A stretch of DNA of 64,000 bases from Azophilus sp026709365 (GCA_965200175.1 OZ241345.1:1612001-1676000); one strand, 5' to 3'; positions 16,692 to 25,488 are shown, numbered from the stretch's first letter. Made by a program: numbers and translations. The notes: generated by a model not told the origin, from the letters alone.

Positions 16692-17261
16692 CTAGAGTTT
16701 GCGGCGCGGCTCCAAGCTTGGTTGGCCACCGCTGGCACGGATGGCCAGCCACCGGTCAACATGCCGCGATGCGCTGGTCAGACGATCGTTGGGGTCGCCG
16801 CCCAACTCCGCGTAGGGGTGCGGCCCCGCAACCAGGGCGCTTTGGTAGCGACGATGCAGGTCCGAGCGATTGCCGCCGCTTTCGCGCAGCGGATCTGGCG
16901 TCCAAGGGATGTCCGGCCGGGTGAGCAGGTAGGCGCGCGCCGAGCGGACCGCCAGCGCCGCCGCGAGCTCCTCAGGCAACGCCCCGAACTTGACTTGCCA
17001 CCAGATCTGAATGACCAGCAAATCCGTGTCGCAGACCACCAGGTGTGGCGATCCGCAAAGCGCTTTGCGCTCCAAACGCTGCTGTGCCCGGGCGATGGCC
17101 AGGACATCCTCCGGGCCGTAGGGAAGATGCGGCTTGAGATGGCGCCTCGCCGCCTCCGGCACCAAGGGAGCGTCGTAGCGGTCGGCCAAGGCGGTGGCAA
17201 GGGTGGTCTTGCCGGTGGATTCAGCGCCTGTCAGGCAAACGATGAGCGGATCCCGGACCAT
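16692..17261 (-). CDS. NadR-like ATPase / ribosylnicotinamide kinase-type protein
   Basis: 189 residues with a P-loop near the N-terminus (CLTGAESTGKTTLA), EAARRHL after the second strand, and VVCDTDLLVIQIWWQVKFG. This matches the AAA_28 kinase domain found at the C-terminus of NadR, which phosphorylates nicotinamide riboside. Here it stands alone, without the adenylyltransferase or helix-turn-helix domains of NadR, as in many gammaproteobacteria. It may be co-transcribed with the sirtuin gene upstream on the same strand, an NAD-consuming enzyme, which fits a shared NAD theme. Substrate is inferred only. Confidence 0.78.
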   Translation of the reverse strand: MVRDPLIVCLTGAESTGKTTLATALADRYDAPLVPEAARRHLKPHLPYGPEDVLAIARAQQRLERKALCGSPHLVVCDTDLLVIQIWWQVKFGALPEELAAALAVRSARAYLLTRPDIPWTPDPLRESGGNRSDLHRRYQSALVAGPHPYAELGGDPNDRLTSASRHVDRWLAIRASGGQPSLEPRRKL

Positions 17262-17312
17262 CGCTAATTGATCGCCCGACGGACGGCGCGACGCAAGCCG
17301 GCTGCGCCTGCA

Positions 17313-17352
17313 CCCGTTGCTTGGGTCGGGTTCGGTTGGGTTCGAGCATGGG
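17313..17352 (-). repeat. PR1 repeat, degenerate
   Basis: GTTGCTTGGGTCGGGTTCGG followed by TTGGGTTCGAGCATGGG resembles the spacer and arm of the copies at 20.2 kb (GTTGCTTGGGTCAGGTTCGG). No intact hairpins remain. It sits between the NadR-like kinase and the sirtuin stop. Confidence 0.45.
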
Positions 17353-17376
17353 AGGAGCGACGCAACCCGCCGAGCC

Positions 17377-18138
17377 TCAGTTCATGCCGACCGCAAAGGA
17401 CAGTGCGGGGCCAATTTCCTTACGAACGACCACGTCGGCCAAGGCGTCCAAGGGCGTCTCCTCGCGGTTGACGATCGCCAGCGCAGCGCCACGCCGCTTG
17501 GCGTGTTCCGGGAATCCAGCCGCCGGATAGACCACCAGGGAGGAGCCTGCCACCACCATCAGATCGCACGCCTCCACTGCCGCCAAGGCGCGTTGCATGG
17601 CCTGTTCCGGCATCGCTTGGCCGAAGGAAATGGTGGCCGACTTGATGATGCCGCCGCAGCGCCCGCAAGGCTCGACGCGCCCGAGTTGCTTGAACTGCCG
17701 CTCCAAGTCGCCGAGTTCGTAGCGTATGCCGCAGGACAGGCAGGTGGCGTAGCTGGCGTTGCCGTGCAGCTCGATGACCTGCTCCTTGGGCACCCCGGCA
17801 TCCTGGTGCAGATTGTCCACGTTCTGCGTGATCACCGCCAGGCAGCGGCCCTCCTCGACCAGGCGGGCGACGCTCAGATGGCCCTTGTTGGGCAGGGCGT
17901 TCTCCATCAGCCGCTCGCCGCTGAAGCGTCGCCGCCAAGACTCGGTGCGGACCCTCTCCGAGCCCATGAAGTCCTGGAACTGAATGGGCTTGATTTGGTT
18001 CCACAATCCGGTGCCGGGACTGCGGAAATCCGGAATGCCGGACTCAGTGCTGATGCCCGCTCCGGTGAAGAAAACGATGCGCCGCGCATCGGCCAGCAGA
18101 GCGGCAAGCTTCGCGACGCTGTCATCCGGGTTCGGCAT
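17377..18138 (-). CDS. NAD-dependent deacylase, sirtuin (CobB-like)
   Basis: 253 residues, cytoplasmic. It removes acyl groups from protein lysines using NAD+. Signatures are TGAGISTESGIPDFRS (about 25-40), TQNVDNLH (104-111), catalytic H125 in ELHGN, zinc cysteines C133, C136, C158 and C161, and VAGSSLVVYPAAG. ATG 18138 yields a normal sirtuin N-terminus; the frame continues about 100 codons upstream through repeat sequence and should not be used. The second zinc pair (CGRCGG) is intact, so the enzyme should be active. Confidence 0.92.
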   Translation of the reverse strand: MPNPDDSVAKLAALLADARRIVFFTGAGISTESGIPDFRSPGTGLWNQIKPIQFQDFMGSERVRTESWRRRFSGERLMENALPNKGHLSVARLVEEGRCLAVITQNVDNLHQDAGVPKEQVIELHGNASYATCLSCGIRYELGDLERQFKQLGRVEPCGRCGGIIKSATISFGQAMPEQAMQRALAAVEACDLMVVAGSSLVVYPAAGFPEHAKRRGAALAIVNREETPLDALADVVVRKEIGPALSFAVGMN

Positions 18139-18196
18139 CTGGTTGTGGCACGGGGAGGGTCTTCCAGTATAACCGAGGCCGAAGCATCCAAAGCCA

Positions 18197-18436
18197 ACGC
18201 GCGACCTGACGGTCGCGGCGAACCCAGGGCTCAGGCCAGATTCCGAAATGTGTCTGAGCTGGCGCACAGTGTCCTCAAAAACGCCCACTCGACCTCCCGG
18301 CGAACCGAAGGTCCGCCTTCCCGTCAACGGGACTCCACGAACCTGAGGCCTGACGGGCCATGCCGGAGCGCCGTCCTTCGCAGAGTTTGGCGCAGCCAAA
18401 CTCCAACGAACCTTGGCCCGGAGGGCCAAGGTTCGC
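18197..18436. repeat. PR1 repeats in opposite orientations
   Basis: Left unit (18197-18267, reverse): variable hairpin GCGACCTGACGGTCGC, a decayed constant region, and the arm as GATTCCGAAATGTGTCTGAG. Right unit (18381-18436, forward): constant hairpin GAGTTTGGCGCAGCCAAACTC and a long variable hairpin GAACCTTGGCCC/GGGCCAAGGTTC. In the constant hairpin the usual C:G pair is swapped to G:C on both sides (TTTGGC/GCCAAA), a compensatory change. The repeats occupy the 329-base gap between the divergent sirtuin and nucleoside transporter genes. Confidence 0.85.
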
Positions 18437-18467
18437 ATCTACCAACCAAACGCCGCACAATAGAGGC

Positions 18468-19706
18468 ATGCAGGCAATCTTCGGCATCGCCGTCCTTTTG
18501 GGCCTCGCTTGGTTGTTGAGCGAGAACCGCGCAAGGTTCGACTGGCGCGTGCTGGTCTCCGCGCTCACCATGCAGTTCGCGCTCGCCGCGGTGCTGCTCA
18601 AGGCTCCGGTGCTGAGTGAAATGCTGCTGGCGGTCAACGGCTTGGTTCGCGCTGTGGAGCAGGCCACCCAAGTTGGCACGGGGTTCGTGTTCGGCTATCT
18701 CGGCGGCGGGCCAGCGCCCTTTGAGGTCAATGTCGAAAGCGCCCTGTACCTGTTCTCCTTCCGGGTCTTGCCGCAAATTCTGGTGTTTAGCGCACTGGTC
18801 GCAATCCTTTGGCATTGGCGCGTCCTGCCGTTGGTCATCCGCGCCTTCGGGGCCGCGCTGCGGCGCACGTTGGGCGTCGGCGGCGCGGTCGGCACCGCCG
18901 CCGCCGCCAGCCTGTTTCTGGGCATGGCGGAGGCGCCCTTGGTGATCCGCGCCTATCTCGCCAAGCTGACCCGTTCCGAGCTGTTTTCGGTCATGACCTG
19001 CGGCATGGCGACCATTGCCGGATCGATCATGGTGCTCTATGCCGGCGTGCTGCAGGAGGTCATCGATGGGGCCTTGGGGCACATTCTGGTGGCTTCGGCC
19101 ATCAACGTCATCGGCGCCATCCTGGTCTCCAGGATGATGATTCCCCTGACGGACGCAACGACCGCTGACGAGGCGCCCGTGACCTTGAGCTACGCCGGCA
19201 CCATGGACGCCATCACCCGAGGCACTGCCGACGGCCTGCGTTTGGCGTTGTACATCGGCGCCATGCTGATCGTGCTGGTAAGCTTGGTGGCGCTGGTCAA
19301 CCTCATCCTGTCCAACGTTCAAATTGGCGGGTCGGCGTTGACCCTTGAACGGACGATGGGTTGGGCTTTCGCGCCCGTAGCTTGGTTGATTGGCGTGCCT
19401 TGGGCCGAAGCCCAAACCGCAGGCAGCCTGCTCGGCACCAAGTTGGTGTTGAATGAGTTGGTGGCCTACCTGCAGTTGACCGCGCTGGACCCGGCGGAGC
19501 TCAGCGGCCACTCGCGCCTGATTCTGACCTATGCGCTGTGCGGCTTCACCAACTTCGGGAGTTTGGGCATTCTCATTGGAGGCCTGTCCACACTAGTGCC
19601 CGAAAGACGACCTGATTTCTTGGAGTTGGGTTCCAAGGCATTGATTTCAGGAACATTGGTTTCCTGCCTGACCGGGGCCATCATCGGCTTGGTGGCACGT
19701 TTGTAG
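18468..19706 (+). CDS. Concentrative nucleoside transporter (NupC/CNT family)
   Basis: 412 residues, polytopic inner-membrane protein importing nucleosides by cation symport. Features include GTGFVFGYLGGG, ESALYLFSFRVLPQILVFSAL, FLGMAEAPLVIRAYL, the TCGMATIAGSIMVLYA core, and the C-terminal GFTNFGSLGILIGG. These match the CNT fold; length is normal. ATG 18468 follows a TAGAGG Shine-Dalgarno at 18461-18466. The PR1 repeat ends about 30 bases upstream, so the promoter must lie close to or inside it. Confidence 0.9.
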   Translation: MQAIFGIAVLLGLAWLLSENRARFDWRVLVSALTMQFALAAVLLKAPVLSEMLLAVNGLVRAVEQATQVGTGFVFGYLGGGPAPFEVNVESALYLFSFRVLPQILVFSALVAILWHWRVLPLVIRAFGAALRRTLGVGGAVGTAAAASLFLGMAEAPLVIRAYLAKLTRSELFSVMTCGMATIAGSIMVLYAGVLQEVIDGALGHILVASAINVIGAILVSRMMIPLTDATTADEAPVTLSYAGTMDAITRGTADGLRLALYIGAMLIVLVSLVALVNLILSNVQIGGSALTLERTMGWAFAPVAWLIGVPWAEAQTAGSLLGTKLVLNELVAYLQLTALDPAELSGHSRLILTYALCGFTNFGSLGILIGGLSTLVPERRPDFLELGSKALISGTLVSCLTGAIIGLVARL

Positions 19707-19710
19707 CCGG

Positions 19711-20121
19711 TCAGTTTGACGCCAAGGAGACGTTGAAGACGCCAGCCAATCGAGCCGAGTCCATCACATGGATCATGGTGGCGGTTTGGGAGTCCGGGTG
19801 CGGCTGGATGATCACCGGCGCTTCCGGGTTCTCCGCGTGCAGCCGCTCGATGTTGGCCCGCACCGAGCGCCAGTCCACGTCCCGTTGGGCGATGACGATC
19901 CGGTCCCGGTTGCTGATGCGCACGACGATGCTCTTCTTGTCGGGATCGACCGTCTTGGGCTTTTCGTCATCCGGTTGATTGACGTCCAGCCCCACCTCCT
20001 TGACGAAGGTGGCAGTGACGATGAAGAAGATCAGCATGATGAACACCACGTCGAGCATGGGCGTGAGGTTAATCTGCTCATCGCCTTCCTCCGAAGCACG
20101 GCCACCGATGATTCTTCGCAC
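19711..20121 (-). CDS. ExbD/TolR-type biopolymer transport protein
   Basis: 136 residues. Cytoplasmic N-terminus, one membrane helix with the essential aspartate (INLTPMLDVVFIMLIFFIV), and a periplasmic domain (VVVRISNRDRIVIAQRDVDW...IIQPHPDSQT). ExbD works with ExbB to energise TonB, or as TolR with TolQ. GTG 20121 is preferred because GGAGGAG lies 7 bases upstream; a TTG five codons earlier overlaps that ribosome site. No exbB, tonB or tol genes flank it: upstream is a PR1 cluster, and the 3' end is only 4 bases from nupC's stop. It is therefore an orphan here. Confidence 0.88.
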   Translation of the reverse strand: MRRIIGGRASEEGDEQINLTPMLDVVFIMLIFFIVTATFVKEVGLDVNQPDDEKPKTVDPDKKSIVVRISNRDRIVIAQRDVDWRSVRANIERLHAENPEAPVIIQPHPDSQTATMIHVMDSARLAGVFNVSLASN

Positions 20122-20191
20122 GGGATACTCCTCCAATTAGCGTTTTCCCCAAAGTTGCCCGCATCTTAACGACATGTTCGGATGCTGTGAA

Positions 20192-20466
20192 GCCCGCGCG
20201 CCCGCTCCGCGGGCGCGTTGGAGTTTCGCTTACGCGAAACTCTGCGCGTGTTGCTTGGGTCAGGTTCGGAAATGTATTTGAGCCCGCGCGAACCTTTGGT
20301 TCGCGTTGTAGTCTCACTGCAGTGAAACTCCGTACCGGTTGCGTGGGTCAGGTTTCGATAGGTTTCTCAGCCCGCGCACCCGCTTTGCGGGTGCGTTGTA
20401 GTTTCGCTGGCGCGAAACTCCGCGCTCGTCGCTTAGGTCGGATTCGATATGTTTCTGAGCCCGCAC
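20192..20466 (-). repeat. PR1 repeat array, three tandem units
   Basis: Units begin at 20192, 20282 and 20370, with the next arm ending near 20466 (spacings 90, 88 and 89). Variable hairpins differ between units: CGCCCGCTCCGCGGGCG, CGCGAACCTTTGGTTCGCG and GCACCCGCTTTGCGGGTGC. The constant hairpin of unit 2 (AGTCTCACTGCAGTGAAACT) carries a G:C to A:T pair change. The array fills most of the 437-base gap between exbD and the AAA_14 gene. The remaining AT-richer 90 bases contain an inverted repeat CCTGAAA/TTTCAGG (20511-20545). Confidence 0.9.
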
Positions 20467-20558
20467 AGTCCTGTATCGGCTGGCAACCAGCTTTCCCAAT
20501 TCCGGGCAACCCTGAAAATTGAGTGTCTATCCATCAGATTTCAGGTTAGCATTAGTTC

Positions 20559-21716
20559 ATGATTCAGCGTCCCCAACATCTCTTGCGACTGCGGCTGCTT
20601 CTGCGGGACAGTCCTGTTGTAGCCATTCTCGGTGCACGGCAGATCGGCAAAACGACTCTTGCCGAGGCGCTTCAAGGCGAGTGGCAGCAGCCATTTCACA
20701 GTTTTGACATGGAGCGGCCAAGCGACCTTGCGCGGTTGGCGGACCCGGAGCTGGCGTTGGAACCGCTCAAAGGGCTGGTTGTTCTGGACGAGATTCAACG
20801 TGTCCCGAACCTGTTCCCGCTGCTTCGCGCACTGGCCGATCGACGGCCTATCCGCACCCGCTTCCTGGTGCTGGGCAGTGCCTCGCCGGAACTTCTCCGA
20901 CAAGGGAGCGAGACCCTCGCCGGACGCTTGGCGCAGCACACCCTGGAGGGATTCACCTTGCAGGAAGTGGGTGTCGGGAACCACTCAAGGCTTTGGCTTC
21001 GCGGCGGCTTTCCACGGTCGTACCTCGCGTCATCCCACACTAGGAGTTGGGAGTGGCGGGAGAACTTCATCGCGACGTTTCTGGAACGGGACTTGCCGCA
21101 GATGGGGATCCGGATTGGCGCCGCCACGCTGCGCCGGTTTTGGACGATGCTCGCCCACTATCACGGCCAAATCTGGAATGCCTCCCAGTTTGCCCGAAAT
21201 TTCGGCGTGAACCACACGACGGTCCGCCACTACCTTGATATCCTCGCGTCAGCATTGGTGGTGAGGCAACTCCAGCCATGGCACGAGAACCTGAAGAAGC
21301 GTCAAGTCAAGGCGCCGAAGGTGTACCTTGCCGACCCTGGCCTTTTGCACGCGTTGCTGGGCATTATCAGCCGGGCTGACTTGGATGCGCATCCCAAAGT
21401 CGGCGCATCATGGGAAGGATTCGTGATTTCACAGGTGACGGCGCTCCTTGGCGTGCGAGCTCACGAGTGTTTCTTCTGGGCGACCCACACCGGTGCCGAA
21501 CTCGACCTGCTGGTGGTTCGCGGCAGGAGACGTTGGGGATTCGAGATCAAGCGGACTTCGGCACCGACCTTTACCCCGTCCATGCGAACCGCTCTGGCTG
21601 ACTTGAGGCTGCAGCGGCTGTTCGTCATTCATGCGGGGCGGCACTCCTTCGACATGGCGCAGCAAGTGCGCGCCCTCGCACTGCCGAAGCTACTTGATGA
21701 ACTGAAGCCTTGGTAG
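20559..21716 (+). CDS. AAA_14 / DUF4143 ATPase
   Basis: 385 residues. N-terminal AAA ATPase with Walker A GARQIGKTTLAEAL, Walker B LVVLDEIQRVPNLFPLLR and sensor VLGSASPELLRQ. The centre has a winged-helix-like region (ASQFARNFGVNHTTVRHYLDIL). The C-terminal DUF4143 nuclease-like fold shows GASWEGFVI, FFWATHTGAELDLLVV, and WGFEIKRT with the ExK motif. These ATPases are widespread, often mobile or patchily distributed, and have no settled function. Start ATG 20559. It stands alone between a PR1 array and an oppositely oriented MFS gene, which fits lateral acquisition. Confidence 0.88.
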   Translation: MIQRPQHLLRLRLLLRDSPVVAILGARQIGKTTLAEALQGEWQQPFHSFDMERPSDLARLADPELALEPLKGLVVLDEIQRVPNLFPLLRALADRRPIRTRFLVLGSASPELLRQGSETLAGRLAQHTLEGFTLQEVGVGNHSRLWLRGGFPRSYLASSHTRSWEWRENFIATFLERDLPQMGIRIGAATLRRFWTMLAHYHGQIWNASQFARNFGVNHTTVRHYLDILASALVVRQLQPWHENLKKRQVKAPKVYLADPGLLHALLGIISRADLDAHPKVGASWEGFVISQVTALLGVRAHECFFWATHTGAELDLLVVRGRRRWGFEIKRTSAPTFTPSMRTALADLRLQRLFVIHAGRHSFDMAQQVRALALPKLLDELKPW

Positions 21717-21771
21717 TTTGGCGCAGGCCCTCGCGCATGGGATGGCCTGGCGGCAGCGGCTTGCGGATGGG

Positions 21772-22971
21772 CTAGCTCGATGCGCCAGCCCGGTCTGGCT
21801 GGGCTCCTGCAGCGACCATGCATCCGAGTGACGCCAAGGCCACGAAGGCCGCCGCCAAGTAGGCGACACCGTAGCCGGCAATGGCGTAAGCCTGTCCGAG
21901 AGCCAGCGGTCCGCTGGCCACGCCCACCAGCGCGCAGGCGTTGGCGACGGCAAAGATGCGTGGGTAGGAGCGCACGCCAAAGGCCTCCGCAAGCCAGAGG
22001 GGTTGCAGCATGAGCAAGTTGCCGACGCTGGCGCCGAAGACGGCAGCGGCGAGAAGGACCTGCCAAGGCGCCTCGGCAAGGGCAAGGCCGGCCAGCCCGG
22101 CGGCCTGCAGCACCGAGCAGGCCAGCGCGAAGGCCCGGATGGTGATGCGGGTCACCAGCCAGCCGCCCAGGAATCGTCCCATGACGCTCATGATCGCCAA
22201 GGCCTGCACTGCTTGGGCGGCTATGGCGTAGCCATGATCGGCCTCGGCGTAGTTGTATAGATGGGCGATGCCGCCCACTTGGGCCAGGAAGCAAAGAATG
22301 TAGGCCAGCGTCAGCAGGATGAAGAAGCGGGTGCCCAAGGCTGAACCCAGCTGCCAACGCCCAGCCTCTGCCGTTGCCGCGGCGTCCTCGGCTCCGGCAT
22401 CCGGCAGCCGGGCGACCAGCAGCGCCACCGGCGCAGTGAGCAGGAAGAACGCCGCGCCCAGTCCCACGGCGACCTCTGCAAATGCCATCCGTTCCAGCAG
22501 CGAGGCGGTCATGGGGGTAAAGACCACGCCGCCGAACGACAGCCCGGTGGAGGCGAGCGAGAGGGCTATGGAGCGGTTGCGGCCGGGGAACCAGCGGGTG
22601 ACCAGAGTGGTGGCGATGACGATGGAAACGCCGGTGTTGCCAACGCCGAACATCATGAACAGGCCCTGCAGCTGCCAAGGCTCCCGTGCTTGGCCCAGCA
22701 AAGCCAGGGCGGTTCCGGCGATGGCTGCGCCGACGATCATGATGCGGCGCACCTCGACGCGGTCGATCAGCCGGGCGACGCCGATGCCGGCGACGCCGCC
22801 GGCGAGGAAGTAGAAGCTGATGGCCACCGAGACATCGGCAACGGAGAACGCGCCGTCCGCGGACAACGCATTCAGATAGACGGAGTGGTTGTAGAAGCCG
22901 AAGCCCGACGAAACGGTCAGGATGAGGAACAGTCCGGCCACGACCCACCAGCCGTGATAGACCGCCGGCAT
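21772..22971 (-). CDS. MFS transporter
   Basis: 399 residues with 12 predicted membrane helices. It begins MPAVYHGWWVVAGLFLILTVSSG, a pattern typical of the monocarboxylate/oxalate-formate-like MFS branch. The inter-helix loop LIDRVEVRRIMIVGA and the second-half repeat FLGGWLVTRITIRAFAL are visible. It starts 20 bases after the SMP-30 gene on the same strand, so the two are probably one transcript, and the substrate may be the sugar acid or lactone product of that enzyme. This pairing is inference. Confidence 0.85.
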   Translation of the reverse strand: MPAVYHGWWVVAGLFLILTVSSGFGFYNHSVYLNALSADGAFSVADVSVAISFYFLAGGVAGIGVARLIDRVEVRRIMIVGAAIAGTALALLGQAREPWQLQGLFMMFGVGNTGVSIVIATTLVTRWFPGRNRSIALSLASTGLSFGGVVFTPMTASLLERMAFAEVAVGLGAAFFLLTAPVALLVARLPDAGAEDAAATAEAGRWQLGSALGTRFFILLTLAYILCFLAQVGGIAHLYNYAEADHGYAIAAQAVQALAIMSVMGRFLGGWLVTRITIRAFALACSVLQAAGLAGLALAEAPWQVLLAAAVFGASVGNLLMLQPLWLAEAFGVRSYPRIFAVANACALVGVASGPLALGQAYAIAGYGVAYLAAAFVALASLGCMVAAGAQPDRAGASS

Positions 22972-22990
22972 GGGCTTGGCCGGCGAGCGG

Positions 22991-23914
22991 CTATTGCCGC
23001 GGCAGGAAGTTGAGCGGCGCGCCTGGCGTCGGCCAAGGCATGGCCATCAACTTGCCCGTGGAGGACAGCGTCACGTAGGCCGTCTTCAGCTCCGGGCCGC
23101 CAAAGCAGATGTTGGTGGTGAGGCGATCGGGGCAGGGAACGTGGCGGGCGGGTTCACCGTTGGGCGAAAGGATGGTGATGCCGCCGTCAACGAGGGTGGC
23201 CACGCAGACGTTGCCCTCGGCGTCCACGGCCATCGAATCGAACAGAAAGTAGCCTTGGCGTCCGGGCAGCAGGCGACCGCCATCAGGCCGGTCGCGCCGC
23301 TCGCCCTTCAATGTGCCGGGTGCGGAAAGCTCGTAGGCCCAGACCCGCCCGGTGGGGGTTTCCGCGACGTAGAGTTCCTCCTCGTCGGGCGACAGGGCAA
23401 TGCCATTGGGGCCTTCCAGGGGAAAGATCGCCTCTTTGATGAACGAACCGTCCGCAGCGGCGTAGAAGACCCCGGTGCGGTCTCGGTCCCGGGCGCGGGT
23501 CTTGCCGTGGTCGGTGAACCAAAAACCGCCTTGGGCATCGAAGACGATGTCGTTGGGGCCCTTGAGCGGCTCCCCATCGCAATGGGTGTGGAGCACCGTC
23601 GAACGGCCGTCCGCCAAGTCAACCGCCTCGATCCGACCGCCGCCGTAATCCGCAGCCTGCTCGGTCGGGAACAGCCGCCCGCTTCGCTCCACCCAGGTGA
23701 AGCCGCCGTTGTTGCAGACGTAGCAACGGCCATCAGGACCGATGGCGGCGCCGTTGGGGCCGCCGCCCAAGTCGGCAATGACCTCGACTTGGCCGTCCCT
23801 CACCCGGGACAGCGCGCCCCTAGCGATCTCGACGACGATGACGCTGCCGTCCGGCAGGGCGATGGGGCCTTCGGGAAACTTCAGGCCCTCGGCCAGGATG
23901 GTGTGGTCGTGCAT
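22991..23914 (-). CDS. SMP-30/gluconolactonase family lactonase
   Basis: 307 residues forming a six-bladed beta-propeller that hydrolyses sugar lactones in a metal-dependent manner. Visible family features are AEGLKFPEGPIALPDGS (metal-ligand glutamate), GPNGAAIGPDGRCYVCNNGGF, LKGPNDIVFDAQGGFWFTDHG (asparagine ligand) and EGPNGIALSPDEEELYVAET. ATG 23914 with MHDHTILAEGL as N-terminus. It is upstream of the MFS gene in the same orientation. Substrate lactone unknown. Confidence 0.9.
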   Translation of the reverse strand: MHDHTILAEGLKFPEGPIALPDGSVIVVEIARGALSRVRDGQVEVIADLGGGPNGAAIGPDGRCYVCNNGGFTWVERSGRLFPTEQAADYGGGRIEAVDLADGRSTVLHTHCDGEPLKGPNDIVFDAQGGFWFTDHGKTRARDRDRTGVFYAAADGSFIKEAIFPLEGPNGIALSPDEEELYVAETPTGRVWAYELSAPGTLKGERRDRPDGGRLLPGRQGYFLFDSMAVDAEGNVCVATLVDGGITILSPNGEPARHVPCPDRLTTNICFGGPELKTAYVTLSSTGKLMAMPWPTPGAPLNFLPRQ

Positions 23915-24000
23915 GGTGCGATTTTAGTTTCCCGGCAGTTGTTGCAAGGACTTAGAATATACGTCATTGCGCCTGCGCGTTGGCAATGAGAGCTTGGGAG

Positions 24001-24417
24001 ATGAAGATTGAACGCCGCCTCCGCGATCTTGCGGGTCGTGCCGGGAGCGCTCAGCGACCGGGGCTGGCTCGGCTGGGCAGACTGCGTCGGGCAGGGCAGG
24101 GGATGGCTTGCGCGCTCCTGTGCCTGGCCGTCGTGGCGGGCTGCCAAAGCTATCGGGATGGCAAGTCGCGCACCATCGGCGAGTTGACCGATGACTCGGC
24201 CATTCAGTTGAAGGTCAAGACCCAACTCATGGCCGACAGGAACGTCAACGGGTTTCGCCTCAACGTTGAAGTGAAGCGGGGCGTGGTCAGCCTGCATGGC
24301 CGGGTGGCCAGCCAGGAGATGCGCTTGCGGGCGCTGGAGATCGCCGCGTCCGTTAAGGGCGTCGCCTCGGTCGAGGACCGGCTCGATGTGACGGCGGCGC
24401 CTTTGAAGGATGGCTAA
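24001..24417 (+). CDS. BON-domain lipoprotein
   Basis: A lipoprotein signal with lipobox VAGC (ACALLCLAVVAGCQSY; acylated Cys about residue 48 from this start), then one BON domain (DSAIQLKVKTQLMADRNVNGFRLNVEVKRGVVSLHG...ASVKGVASVEDRL). BON domains bind phospholipid or outer-membrane surfaces. The start is uncertain: ATG 24001 gives a long basic n-region, while an in-frame ATG at about 24103 just before the hydrophobic core would give a very short one. The stop overlaps the hemF stop by 3 bases, tail to tail. Related to OsmY/DolP-type proteins. Confidence 0.8.
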   Translation: MKIERRLRDLAGRAGSAQRPGLARLGRLRRAGQGMACALLCLAVVAGCQSYRDGKSRTIGELTDDSAIQLKVKTQLMADRNVNGFRLNVEVKRGVVSLHGRVASQEMRLRALEIAASVKGVASVEDRLDVTAAPLKDG

Positions 24418-25319
24418 GCGTCGCCGAACAGGCCCAGCCAATCCTTCGGCTGCAGGTAGAAGGACAGCAGTTCCGCCTCCGGGGTGCCGGCGACGGGCGC
24501 TTGGTTGTAGCCCCACCGAACCAGCGGGGGCAGGGAGGCCAGCACCGACTCGATGCGCCGTCCGCTTTGCAGGCCGTAGCGCGTGCCCCGATCAATGGCG
24601 AGATTGAACTCGGCGTAGCGTCCGCGTCGGTAGAGTTGCCATTCCCGTTCCGCCTCGCCATAGGCCAGCGGGCAGCGGCGTTCGAAGATGGGTTGGTAGG
24701 CGGGCAGAAAGGCCTTGCCGATGGCCCTGACCAAGTCGAGGCTCGCCGCAAAGCCGCCGGTGCGCCAGTCATCGAAGAACAGCCCGCCAATGCCCCGGCT
24801 CTCGTTGCGATGGCCAAGGTGGAAGTAGGCGTCGCAGGCCCGCTTCATGTCGTCGTAGTACAGGCCGGCGGCTTCGGCGGCGGTTCGATGCCAATGTGCG
24901 CAGTCCTCGACGAAGCCGTAGTACGGAGTGAGATCGAAGCCGCCGCCGAAGTGCCAGGCGGGCGGGTCGGCATCCACTCGAAAGAAGCGCAGGTTCATGT
25001 GGGTGGTGGGCACGTAGGGATTGCGCGGATGCACGATCAGCGAAATGGCGACGGCTTGGAACGGCGCGCCGGCCAAGTGCGGGTTGCGCTCGCTGGCCGC
25101 GGGCGGCAGGGCATCGCCAACGCTGTGGGTGAATTGGACCGCAGCCTTCTCGATGGCCGCCCCTTCCTGCAGCACCCGCGGCTGCCCGAAGCCGCCGCCG
25201 GATTGCGGCAGCCGCTCCAAGGAGAAGCGGGCCGTGCCGTCGAGCGCCTCCAGAACGGCGCAGATGTCCTCCTGCAGGGCCAGGAAAAACGTCTTGACTG
25301 CTTCAATATCCGTCACCAT
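24414..25319 (-). CDS. hemF: Oxygen-dependent coproporphyrinogen III oxidase
   Basis: Converts coproporphyrinogen III to protoporphyrinogen IX using O2 in haem synthesis. 301 residues. Signatures are HPRNPYVPTTHMNLRFF, WHFGGGFDLTPYYGF, HRNESRGIGGLFFDD, EFNLAIDRGTRYGLQSGRRIESVLASLPP, and the terminal YLQPKDWLG. ATG 25319 (MVTDIEAVKTFFLALQ) is chosen because it matches the family start; an upstream extension of 38 codons runs into non-homologous sequence. Presence of hemF indicates aerobic haem synthesis. Confidence 0.95.
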   Translation of the reverse strand: MVTDIEAVKTFFLALQEDICAVLEALDGTARFSLERLPQSGGGFGQPRVLQEGAAIEKAAVQFTHSVGDALPPAASERNPHLAGAPFQAVAISLIVHPRNPYVPTTHMNLRFFRVDADPPAWHFGGGFDLTPYYGFVEDCAHWHRTAAEAAGLYYDDMKRACDAYFHLGHRNESRGIGGLFFDDWRTGGFAASLDLVRAIGKAFLPAYQPIFERRCPLAYGEAEREWQLYRRGRYAEFNLAIDRGTRYGLQSGRRIESVLASLPPLVRWGYNQAPVAGTPEAELLSFYLQPKDWLGLFGDA

Positions 25320-25460
25320 GAAACCATTATGCCGCCTCACCGCCATTAATTTAGCTTTTCGCCTGATATTCATCCTTCGGTCACGGAAACCTGAATCGAG
25401 CGGGCAGCGCGTCGCCGTCCTCGGAGACTGCATCGCCTCCGACCATCAGGAAGGCAATAG

Positions 25461-25488
25461 TCGGCAAAAGTCGGCAAAAGTCGGTTGG
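25461..25488 (+). repeat. Short tandem repeat upstream of the NYN gene
   Basis: TCGGCAAAAG occurs twice in a row (25461-25470, 25471-25480), then a third partial copy TCGGTTGG. It lies about 80 bases before the NYN gene start, within the 238-base gap after hemF, and could be a regulator site or slippage product. Nothing else was recognised in the gap. Confidence 0.5.

Noticed and set aside
18139..18438. 100-residue N-terminal extension of the sirtuin
   Set aside because: Repeat-derived sequence; sirtuin homology begins just after ATG 18138.
20559..21716. AAA_14/DUF4143 gene as part of a defence system
   Set aside because: No partner effector, nuclease, methyltransferase or toxin gene is adjacent; the family alone does not justify a defence call.
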